A DNA stretch of 9,005 nucleotides from Verrucomicrobiota bacterium (lineage in GTDB: Bacteria > Verrucomicrobiota > Verrucomicrobiia > Limisphaerales > UBA1096): NCBI GenBank assembly GCA_003972865.1, contig QOAX01000081.1:1-9005 (forward strand), in the 5' to 3' direction. Positions 1-6,700 of the stretch are shown in pieces. A program made the position numbers and the translations under genes. The notes under the pieces were generated by a model. The model saw nothing but the letters and a program-made list of their open reading frames with translations. It was not told the origin of the DNA and did no database searches. Within the stretch, counting starts at the first letter, position 1. Each line of letters begins with the position of its first letter.

Positions 1-1540
1 CCATCCCCATCCCCATACCCATACCCATACCCATGCCATACATGCCTACAACGCTGTCCTCGTAGCCCTCATCAGCATCGACCTGATTGAACGCCACCAC
101 CCAGACGCCAACCTTCTCCCTGGTGAAATCGTGCATTTCTTTCTCGGTGGTGATCATCGCTTGGCGCACCGCCTTCAGGACGTCCGCCCAAAGGAACCGC
201 TCCCCAATCCACTTGTTGAACTGGTCGGCCTCCGATTTGAGGGTTTCCAATTTCCCCACCTCGTCCTGAATGTCCTCGTGGGGGCCTTTGTAAGTCTTAT
301 TCAACTCTTCCAGTTCAACCCTCTCCTGCTCCTGGGCGCTGTGCACGGTGTTGTTGAAGTAAACACCCAACCAAACCGCCGCCACCAGGCAGGCTGCCGC
401 ACCGTAAAAGTAAGGCTTCTTCCGATCCAAATCCTGCTGCAGACGGGCCGTACCCGGCATCAGGTTCATCTCCAGCGGGCAGTTGGACACCTCGCGGATG
501 GCCAGGCCGACGATCTGGCCGAACGTGTGGCCGACCCTCTCCAACTCGGCAACGTCCACCGTGTCCTGGTCAATCTCCACCCCGATGAACGGGTTGAAGT
601 ACTCGATCGGCATGCTGAGTTTCTCCGCGAGGAACTCCGGCAGATACGGCATGATGGTCGCGCCACCGTGCAGGAAGACCCGAACCGGGTTTCCGCCGCC
701 CTGCTGCTTCTGCCAGAACTGCAGCGTCTGGTTCACCTGCACATGCAGACGGGTCATCACCTGCCGGGCAATCTTGGAGAGCGCCGCCTCATGCGGATCC
801 TCCGATTCGGCATACGCGCCGCCCAGGCCGACCAGCCCCTTCTGCAGCTTGATCTCCTCCGCCTGCGAAAAGCGGATCTTCGTTTCCGTCGCAAACTCCT
901 GGGTGATCGAGTTGGCGCCGATGTTGATGGTGCGGATGAAGAATTTCTCGCCCTCGAAAAACAGCGCGTGCGTCGTCTTGGCCCCGATGTCCAGCACCAG
1001 CGAGCACCCCTCGAGATCGCCGTAGTTGTATTGGTAGGCGTTGACCAGCGCGGCCTGCGCGGTATCGACCAGTTCCACGTTCACACCCTGTGTCTTGGCC
1101 ACCTTGATCATCCCGTTCACAACCTCGCTCTTGATTGCGGAGAGCAGCACCTCGATCTCGCCCGACTTGGCCACGCCCATCGTGTAGTGATCCCACGCGG
1201 CCTCCTCCAGCGGGAACGGAATGTTCTGCTGCGCCTCGAACTTGATCAGTTGCGCAACTTTCGTCTTGTCGATGGCTGGCAGGCGGATCGGCTTGGACAA
1301 GACCTGAAAACCGGGAGCCGCCACGAGGCCGCGCTTGGCCGTGAAGCCGGCCTCCTCCCACAATTCCTGCGCCGCCTTGGCCAGCGCCTTGGGGCGCGCC
1401 CTCTCGCTGGAACCCTCCAGCCCCATCGACTTGACCCCGAAACGAAGCAGGCGAACGCCGCCCTCCGCCGTGGGCTCGAACTCGGCGGCACGCAGGGTGC
1501 CGGCACCCATGTCAATTGTAAGGAAGGATTTGGAACTCAT
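1..1540 (-). CDS. pilM: Type IV pilus assembly protein PilM with fused PilN-like region (partial, C-terminus off the left edge)
   Basis: I translated this frame directly; it is open for 513 codons from an ATG at 1540 to the window edge. Residues 1 to about 350 form a PilM-like actin-fold ATPase. The phosphate-1 motif is FLTIDMGAGTLRA (6-18), the phosphate-2 motif is LVLDIGAKTTHALFF (181 onward, D184), and an adenosine-type motif VFLHGGA lies near 288-294. The frame then continues into a PilN-like region: EMNLMPG (about 357-363) resembles the INLLP motif that PilN inserts into the PilM groove. A single hydrophobic segment follows at about 375-395 (YGAAACLVAAVWLGVYF), then an acidic coiled coil at about 397-440, then a Met-Gly repeat at the edge. 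Separate PilM is usually about 350 residues, so this looks like a PilM-PilN fusion acting at the inner membrane. No Shine-Dalgarno sequence precedes the ATG. PilM identity is firm; the PilN assignment rests on motif and layout and is less certain. Confidence 0.85.
   Translation of the reverse strand, partial: MSSKSFLTIDMGAGTLRAAEFEPTAEGGVRLLRFGVKSMGLEGSSERARPKALAKAAQELWEEAGFTAKRGLVAAPGFQVLSKPIRLPAIDKTKVAQLIKFEAQQNIPFPLEEAAWDHYTMGVAKSGEIEVLLSAIKSEVVNGMIKVAKTQGVNVELVDTAQAALVNAYQYNYGDLEGCSLVLDIGAKTTHALFFEGEKFFIRTINIGANSITQEFATETKIRFSQAEEIKLQKGLVGLGGAYAESEDPHEAALSKIARQVMTRLHVQVNQTLQFWQKQQGGGNPVRVFLHGGATIMPYLPEFLAEKLSMPIEYFNPFIGVEIDQDTVDVAELERVGHTFGQIVGLAIREVSNCPLEMNLMPGTARLQQDLDRKKPYFYGAAACLVAAVWLGVYFNNTVHSAQEQERVELEELNKTYKGPHEDIQDEVGKLETLKSEADQFNKWIGERFLWADVLKAVRQAMITTEKEMHDFTREKVGVWVVAFNQVDADEGYEDSVVGMYGMGMGMGMGMGM
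2..37. repeat. Hexanucleotide tandem repeat encoding Met-Gly dipeptides
   Basis: Six consecutive 6-bp units are visible: catccc twice, catacc three times, catgcc once. On the minus strand, in the pilM frame, each unit reads ATG-GGN, giving an alternating Met-Gly stretch after VVGMYG. The repeat touches the window edge, so its full length is unknown. The unit is a multiple of three, so gain or loss of units would change the length of the linker without breaking the frame. Confidence 0.85.
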
Positions 1541-1580
1541 TTTATTTCAACAGTTTGGACGGCAAACCATGCCAATCCGT

Positions 1581-1742
1581 TCAACAACGCGCGGCCCCGA
1601 CGTGGGTTTCACTTCCAGATAAGCGGCCGCGGTTGCTAAAGGAATTGCCCCACAGCGTCAAACAGAAAAACCCGATCTCCAAAAATCGTATCAAAATCCC
1701 AGCCAGAAACAAGAAACGAAGCAGCTTAGGCAAAATCCACAT
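1581..1742 (-). CDS. Possible small membrane protein (very uncertain)
   Basis: A 53-codon minus-strand frame runs from an ATG at 1742 to a TGA at 1581, ending 40 bp before pilM. In-frame codons extend upstream to a GTG at 1808, which would give 75 residues. The N-terminal half is hydrophobic, with LLRFLFLAGILIRFLEIGFF able to form one membrane segment, and the tail is polar. Against a real gene: no clear Shine-Dalgarno sequence, many TTG, TTT and ATA codons unlike the GC-rich neighbours, and a longer version that would run through the palindrome cluster. I do not recognise a family. It may be a chance frame. Confidence 0.15.
   Translation of the reverse strand: MWILPKLLRFLFLAGILIRFLEIGFFCLTLWGNSFSNRGRLSGSETHVGAARC
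1633..1661 (-). promoter_or_regulatory. Candidate sigma70-like promoter for pilM
   Basis: Read on the minus strand, TTGACG (1661-1656) is followed after 17 bp by TAGCAA (1638-1633), about 95 bp upstream of the pilM start. The -35 box is close to consensus; the -10 box matches only half. This is a weak prediction based on motif and spacing alone. Confidence 0.25.
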
Positions 1743-1770
1743 CCCGGACGGAAAAGCGCGGGCCAAATCG

Positions 1771-1792
1771 TGGCCAAGCGCTTGGCCAAGCG
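1771..1792. repeat. Overlapping palindromes built on CGCTTGGCCAAGCG (copy 1)
   Basis: Positions 1779-1792 read CGCTTGGCCAAGCG, a perfect 14-bp palindrome. The overlapping 1771-1788 is a second perfect palindrome, TGGCCAAGCGCTTGGCCA. The pair lies in non-coding DNA upstream of pilM. Exact or near copies of the 14-mer recur elsewhere in the window, so this is a member of a dispersed palindrome family rather than a terminator; no T-run follows on either strand. Confidence 0.8.
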
Positions 1793-1860
1793 GTAAGGAA
1801 TTATTCACGTTGGGTTTCGATAAAGAGGGGAACGGTGTGTGTCCCTTTCATGAGTTTGTG

Positions 1861-1914
1861 TCCGCAGATTGCGCAGATTCAAAAAAAGGGAAACTAATCT
1901 GCGCAATCTGCGGA
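1861..1914. repeat. Perfect 19-bp inverted repeat with internal CGCAGATT direct repeats
   Basis: The left arm 1861-1879 reads tccgcagattgcgcagatt and the right arm 1896-1914 is its exact reverse complement, separated by a 16-bp A-rich loop. Each arm is itself two 9-bp units ending in CGCAGATT, so the element is both tandem and inverted. No T-run follows the stem on either strand, which argues against a simple intrinsic terminator. From memory, CGCAGATT-type tandem units occur in intergenic DNA of varied bacteria, so a REP- or MITE-like dispersed element is the best guess; I cannot verify this here. Confidence 0.8.
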
Positions 1915-1936
1915 TAAAGAAAACTTGCAAACACCC

Positions 1937-1950
1937 CGCTTAGCCAAGCA
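1937..1950. repeat. Degenerate copy of the CGCTTGGCCAAGCG palindrome
   Basis: The sequence CGCTTAGCCAAGCA matches the 14-bp palindrome at 12 of 14 positions. It lies in non-coding DNA between the inverted repeat and the phased A/T tracts. Confidence 0.5.
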
Positions 1951-2001
1951 GGCGCCAACTGCAACTTCAACCCAAGCTCATCGCCCGAAAATAACGCACT
2001 T

Positions 2002-2091
2002 AAAAATAAAATGGATTTTAATGTATTTTAAGTAATAATGATGTTTTTTAAGATTTTTTTGTGGTTTTTTTGGTCTTTTATGAGGCTTTTT
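2002..2091. other. Helically phased A/T tracts, predicted intrinsic DNA bend
   Basis: In an otherwise GC-rich window, this block is strongly AT-rich and its tracts are regularly spaced. The A-rich run at 2002-2011 is followed by T tracts at 2016-2019, 2026-2029, 2044-2049, 2054-2060, 2065-2071, 2076-2079 and 2087-2091. Centre-to-centre distances are about 10 to 11.5 bp, with one missed turn near 2037, matching the DNA helical repeat. Such phasing is the known signature of intrinsically curved DNA. It lies 53 bp beyond the trpC stop and about 460 bp upstream of pilM. Function is unknown; a nucleoid-protein site, promoter enhancer or terminator-associated region are possibilities. Confidence 0.6.
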
Positions 2092-2143
2092 ATTGATCGG
2101 GCTCCGACTCTGTTTGCTCGCTATTTCGGTGGCATTGCGGTTT

Positions 2144-2941
2144 TTATTTAAGCAACTCGGCGGCTTTGGCTGCGATGTCGGGTTGGCGCATGAGGGCTGT
2201 GCCGACGAGTATGGCTTTGGCGCCGCAAGCCTCCAGTCGCTCGACATCCGCGCGGGTGTGGATGCCACTTTCGGCGACGAGCACCTTTTCGGAACCGCCG
2301 CTCTCGGCGATGCGCTTGGCCAAGCGCTCGGTGGTGCCGAGATCGACGGTGAAGTTGGCCAAGTCACGGTTGTTGACGCCGATCAAGCGTGCGTCGATGG
2401 CCAGGGCGCGGTCAAGTTCCTCCTCGTTGTGCACCTCCACCAACGCGGCCAAGCCGGCGCCGGTGGCCAGGAGATGCAGATGGGCGAGTTGCCGGTCGTC
2501 GAGGCAGGCGACGATGAGCAGGATGGCGTCCGCGCCGTGTTCGATCGCCTCGGGCAACTGCCGCTCGTCGATCATGAAATCCTTGCGCAGCAACGGCAGC
2601 GCGACCGCCTCGCGGATGGCCCGCAGATGGTCGAGTGATCCCTGAAAAAACTCGCGGTCGGTCAGCACGGAGAGGCAACTCGCGCCGGCTTGCTCGCAGG
2701 TCTTTGCGATCGCGACCGGATCGAAGTCCCCGCGAATGACGCCCTCGGACGGTGACGCTTTTTTGACCTCGGCGATGAGGCTGATGTTTCCCCGTTGGGG
2801 CTCGAGCAGGCTGCCAATAAAATCGCGCCGGGGGCTGTGTTGTTCAACGTCGGCACACAGCGACTCGACACTCACCGGAGCGTCGGGCAGATGCCCCAGC
2901 TCGGTGCGTTTGTGGGCGACGATCTTGTCGAGGATGTTCAC
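2144..2941 (-). CDS. trpC: Indole-3-glycerol phosphate synthase (TrpC)
   Basis: The 265-residue product is full length for a monofunctional indole-3-glycerol phosphate synthase. This cytoplasmic TIM-barrel enzyme closes the indole ring of 1-(o-carboxyphenylamino)-1-deoxyribulose 5-phosphate in tryptophan synthesis. Active-site signatures are all present: AEVKKASPS (E58, K60), LLRKDF (K120), LVEVHNE (E169), GVNNRDL (N190-N191) and VAESGI (E224, S225). The phosphate-binding end ILVGTALM follows at 244-251. The start is a GTG at 2941: the resulting MNILDKIVAHKR matches the family N-terminus, and GGGAG lies 10 nt upstream. The gene begins 27 bp after the DUF1080 stop, so the two are probably co-transcribed. 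No other trp gene is visible. The 16-bp palindrome at 2312-2327 lies inside the coding sequence, within ERLAKR. Confidence 0.97.
   Translation of the reverse strand: MNILDKIVAHKRTELGHLPDAPVSVESLCADVEQHSPRRDFIGSLLEPQRGNISLIAEVKKASPSEGVIRGDFDPVAIAKTCEQAGASCLSVLTDREFFQGSLDHLRAIREAVALPLLRKDFMIDERQLPEAIEHGADAILLIVACLDDRQLAHLHLLATGAGLAALVEVHNEEELDRALAIDARLIGVNNRDLANFTVDLGTTERLAKRIAESGGSEKVLVAESGIHTRADVERLEACGAKAILVGTALMRQPDIAAKAAELLK
2312..2327. repeat. 16-bp palindrome GCGCTTGGCCAAGCGC inside trpC (copy 2)
   Basis: This exact copy of the 14-bp palindrome, extended by one matching base on each side, is embedded in the trpC coding sequence. There it reads GAG CGC TTG GCC AAG CGC (ERLAKR). Its presence inside a conserved housekeeping gene shows that the palindrome is not confined to intergenic DNA. 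Confidence 0.8.
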
Positions 2942-2968
2942 GGGTGGCCGACTCCCGCATGGCCAAGC

Positions 2969-3622
2969 TTACTTGAGCGGCTTGACGCGGATGTTGCGGT
3001 AGTGGACGACGCTCTTCGGGTCGTGTGCCTGCAGGGCGAAGGTGCCACTGCCAAGTTTGCGCCCGGGCATCGACTTGAGATGCGGGGCGTTCGGAACCTC
3101 TTTCCAGCTTGATGTCACCTTGTCGTTGATCTTGATGGTGATCTTCTTGCCCTTCACTCGAATCTCATAGTCGAACCATTCACCGTCCTTGGCCGGGGCC
3201 GGGTTGACATCCTTGACGGCGTAGAGGCCGCCGGACTTTTTCGGGTCGCCGTGGGTGTTGTTCACCTGCGCCTCGAATCCGGCGTCCGGCCAGCCGGAGT
3301 CCTGGTATTTGGTGTGGAAATAAATGCCGGAGTTGGCCTTCGGGAAGGTCTTCACCTGGGCACGCAGCACGAAGTTCTTGAAGTTGTGATTCTCGACTTC
3401 GCCATCGTAGAAGAGGTGCGCTCGAGGCCCGTCGATGACGATGTTGCCGTCCTTGACCGCGATCGACTTGGGATTCTCCTTGTTGACCTTCCAGCCGTTG
3501 AGCGATTTTCCGTCGAACAGGCTGACGAAGCCTTTTTCGCCCTTCTTTTTGCCCTTGGCCTCGTCCGCGCCAATCACCGCCAACGGAGCCACCAACATTG
3601 TCACCAGTAGGAACTTGTTCAT
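2969..3622 (-). CDS. Secreted DUF1080 / 3-keto-disaccharide hydrolase family protein
   Basis: The 217-residue product starts with a classical signal peptide (MNKFLLVTMLVAPLAVIGA, cleavage probably after residue 19) and a short lysine-rich linker. One DUF1080 domain, a concanavalin-like jelly roll, fills residues 32-216. Family hallmarks are FVSLFDGKSLNGWKV (32-46), NFVLRAQVKTFPKANSGIYF (83-102), GFEAQVNN (115-122), GGLYAV (131-136), EWFDYEIRVKGKKITIKIND (148-167) and GSGTFALQAHD (191-201). The family is greatly expanded in Planctomycetota and Verrucomicrobiota and includes 3-keto-glycoside hydrolases; this protein's substrate cannot be read from the sequence. It is a single-domain version of usual size. 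It is divergent from the giant CotH gene and sits 27 bp upstream of trpC. The ATG at 3622 gives the complete signal peptide; no clear Shine-Dalgarno sequence is seen. Confidence 0.93.
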   Translation of the reverse strand: MNKFLLVTMLVAPLAVIGADEAKGKKKGEKGFVSLFDGKSLNGWKVNKENPKSIAVKDGNIVIDGPRAHLFYDGEVENHNFKNFVLRAQVKTFPKANSGIYFHTKYQDSGWPDAGFEAQVNNTHGDPKKSGGLYAVKDVNPAPAKDGEWFDYEIRVKGKKITIKINDKVTSSWKEVPNAPHLKSMPGRKLGSGTFALQAHDPKSVVHYRNIRVKPLK

Positions 3623-3723
3623 GGGCCGGGCACTCTAAAGCAAAGCGCCCGCCTGTAAACAGATAAAACAGAAAAGGTTCCGCGCTTGGCCAAGCGTGTC
3701 CTTGGGCGGTAGCATTGCGCCGG
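3623..3723. promoter_or_regulatory. Divergent intergenic region between the DUF1080 and CotH genes
   Basis: This 101-bp region must carry the start signals for both divergent genes, unless the minus-strand operon starts elsewhere. It contains an exact CGCTTGGCCAAGCG palindrome at 3683-3696. It also holds two direct AAACAG units (3657-3662 and 3666-3671) that read CTGTTT on the DUF1080 strand. An AT-rich stretch at about 3655-3676 is the best place for a -10 region. No convincing -35/-10 pair or strong ribosome site stands out on either strand. Confidence 0.6.
3683..3696. repeat. Exact CGCTTGGCCAAGCG palindrome in the divergent promoter region (copy 3)
   Basis: A perfect 14-bp palindrome lies 27 bp before the CotH start and 60 bp before the DUF1080 start. 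By position alone it could be an operator. However, identical copies inside trpC and upstream of pilM make a general genomic role more likely than specific regulation of these two genes. Confidence 0.8.
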
Positions 3724-6700
3724 ATGAATTGGTTCTCCTCGAGTCTTCAGGCCAAGCGCCGCTTCTGCACGATGGCACTCCTGCTTGGCCTGTGTGGGTA
3801 CGGCGCAAGATCGTTTGCACAGCCGCGCATCAATGAGTTCCTAGCTGTGAACAATCGAGGCCTAACCGATAAAGATGGCGAGGAGGCGGACTGGATCGAG
3901 ATTTACAATCCCAGCGCAAAGGCGGTCTCGCTGAGCGGATGGTCGCTGACCGACGATGCCGAGTCGCCTGACAAGTGGCCTTTTCCAAACTTAACCCTTG
4001 GCCCAAGGAAATACCTCGTGGTGTTCGCCTCCGGAAAAGACCGAACGGCGGGGAACGAGCTGCACACCAATTTCAAGCTGAACGGGGACGGGGAATATCT
4101 GGCATTGGTGCAACTGGACGGTTCAACTGTAGCCACTGAATTCACGGCGGAGTATCCCGGCCAGCGCGAGAACATTTCCTACGGAGCGGGTGCCGGCGGT
4201 AAGCTCCAGTTTTTCGACAAGCCGACCCCAGGGCGGGCCAACGGCAGCGGCTTTGGCGGGTTTGTGGCGGACACCAAGTTCGAACCAAATCGCGGATTTT
4301 TCGACGCGCCGTTTCGGGTGACCATCACCGCCGCCACACCGGGCGCAGAGATTCGCTACACGCTCGACGGCAGCAAGCCGACAGCGACCAGGGGCAAGGT
4401 TTACGCGGGGCCAATCGCCATCGACACGACCGCCACGCTGCGGGCGGCGGCGTTCAAGTCCGGCCTGCGCGCCAGCAACGTGGACACCCACACCTACCTG
4501 TTCGCGGAGGACATCATCCGGCAACCGGCCAAGCCGGCCGGCTTTCCCACCACATGGAACGGCCACCCCGCCGACTACGAAATGGATCCGGCGGTGGTGA
4601 ACGATCGCAAGTACAAGGGCCGCGTGGCCAGTGCGCTCAAGTCGATCCCCTCGCTGTCGCTCGTGCTGAACCGGGACGACTTTTTCAAGAACGGCCAAGG
4701 TATCTATCCGAAGGGCGAGGGCGTCGAGAAGGCCACTTCGGTGGAATTGATTTACCCTGATACAACGGACAGTGTCCAGGCTGATGGATCTGTGCAAATC
4801 GTCGGGGGCAGCAGCACCGGCCGCTGGAAGGTGGACAAGCTCTCCATGCGGCTGAAGTTCACCTCGCGATTCGGTGACTCCAGTTTCCGACACCCGCTTT
4901 TCGGGAAGGATGCTGCGTCCCGGTTTGACACCTTGGTGGTGGACGCCCGGCTGAACAACGTCTGGTCCTACGGCGGTGGTTCCGGTCCCAGCGACCAGAG
5001 GCGCCGCGGACAGAACACCCGCGACCAGTTCGTGGCCGACCTCCAAAACCAAATGGGTGGCTTTGCCCCACATGGCATCCATGTGCACGTCTATGTCAAC
5101 GGCCTTTACTGGGGCCTCCATACCCTGCACGAGCGACCCGACGAGCACTTCGCCGCCCACTACCTGGGCGGGAGCAAGGAGGATTACGACGTGATGAAGC
5201 ACCGCAAATCCACCGTGGTTAGCGGGAACAGCCGCAGCTACAACGCCCTCATTGCAGCCACCTCCAAAAACCTGTCCGGCGCCTCAGCCCATGCCGCAGT
5301 TCAGCAGCAGCTTGATGTCACCAACTTTATCGACTACATGCTGGTGAACTTCTACGTCGGTAACACCGACTGGTCGCACCAGAACTGGTATGCCTCCTTC
5401 AACCGCAACAGTTCCAAGGGCCGCTGGCGGTTCCACAGTTGGGACGCTGAACATGTGCTCAAGGGGATCAACGACAATTCTGTCACAAAAAACAATGCGG
5501 ACAGCCCGACAGGCTTTCACCAGAGACTGAAACGCAATGGGGAATACCAGATATTGTTTGGAGACAGGATTCATCGACACTTTTTCAACGACGGCGTGTT
5601 GACCCCGGAAAAGGCGGCCGCAACCTACCAGGCGCGGCTCGACAGTATTGATGAGGCAATTGTCGCCGAGTCTGCGCGCTGGGGGGACAACCAGCGTGCA
5701 ACACCCTTCACCCGCGACAAGGAATGGGTCGCTGAGAAAAACAGGCTGCTCAAACAGTATTTTCCCAGACGGACCGGCATCGTCCTCAGCCAATTGCAAT
5801 CTCAAAAACTTTATCCCTCGCTCGCCGCACCAACGTTGAGTCAACACGGTGGACCGGTCCCAACCGGTTTCAATCTCACGTTAAAGGCATCCAAGGGGGA
5901 GATATTCTTCACGCTGGATGGAAGCGATCCACGACTTCCAGGGGGCGCCCTGTCCGAATCCGCAAATCGATACAGCAAGCCTCTGCCCATTGAGGGCACC
6001 GCCCGGATAAAGTCCCGGGTGAGACACCAGAATCAATGGAGCGCCCTGGCCGAGGCCCGGTTTGTCGTTGAAGGTTCCCTGGAGAAACTACTGATCACCG
6101 AGGTGATGTACCACCCGCTCCGTGGCGAGTCCGAGTTCCTCGAATTGAAAAATACCGGGGCAACGGCTCTGGATCTCAGCGGCGTGCAGATCAGCGAAGG
6201 CATCCGGTTCACATTTCCGGCGGGCTCCCAACTCGATCCCGGCGCCTTTGTCGTGCTGGCCGAAAATGCTGAAGCCTTCAATGAACAATACCCCGGCCTG
6301 GCACTGGGAGGCGTGTACGACGGACGCCTCTCAAACGGCTCAGAAAAGATCGAGTTGATCGACAGCTTGGGCAAGCCCTTCCTCAGCCTGACCTATACCG
6401 ACCAGCCGCCCTGGCCCTCGACCGCGGACGGTCGCGGCTTTTCCCTCGTGCCCAAGCTGTCCGATCCAGACACCGACCCGAATGATCCTGGCAACTGGCG
6501 TGCCAGCGCCACCCCAGGCGGGTCACCGGGGCGCAACGATTTGCCCACGGACATCAAGCCGGCATGGATCACCGAGGTGCTGGCCCACAGCGATCCCCCC
6601 GCCGTGGACTCCGTTGAAATTCACAATCCCAACACCACTGCCGTGGATCTCAGCCATTGGCTGCTCACCGATGACTGGAGTGAGCCTGCGAAATATGCCA

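Larger units (their letters stand above)
1541..2143. other. Intergenic region between trpC and pilM
   Basis: This 603-bp stretch separates the stop of trpC from the start of pilM, both on the minus strand. It holds no convincing gene. It contains a palindrome cluster (1771-1792), a degenerate palindrome copy (1937-1950), a perfect inverted repeat (1861-1914) and an AT-rich block with phased A/T tracts (2002-2091). A plus-strand frame at 1555-1917 and a short hydrophobic minus-strand frame at 1581-1742 are open but poorly supported. I see no GC hairpin followed by a T-run (minus strand) after trpC, so its termination signal is not identified. The pilM promoter should lie here. Confidence 0.75.

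Noticed and set aside
2..37. CRISPR-like or telomere-like repeat at the left edge
   Set aside because: The units are six bases with no spacers and are in frame with pilM, so it is a coding microsatellite.
131..1639. Long plus-strand open frame of 502 codons opposite pilM
   Set aside because: The minus strand encodes clear PilM motifs throughout; the plus frame is a GC-driven shadow with no recognisable domain.
1861..1914. Inverted repeat as an intrinsic terminator of trpC
   Set aside because: It lies 230 bp beyond the trpC stop and no T-run follows the stem on either strand.
1555..1917. Plus-strand open frame of 120 codons in the intergenic region
   Set aside because: Composition is basic and irregular, its last residues are translated inverted repeat, its start overlaps the pilM upstream region, and it matches no family I know.
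1978..2367. Minus-strand frame crossing the end of trpC into the AT-rich block
   Set aside because: It overlaps trpC out of frame, and its lysine-rich tail is simply the translated A tracts.
4531..4544. Perfect palindrome AAGCCGGCCGGCTT inside the CotH gene
   Set aside because: A single GC-rich copy in coding sequence, readily explained by codon choice for AKPAGF; not related to the repeated palindrome.
4123..5202. Minus-strand open frame of 359 codons opposite the CotH domain
   Set aside because: The plus strand carries CotH kinase motifs here; the antisense product shows no family signature.
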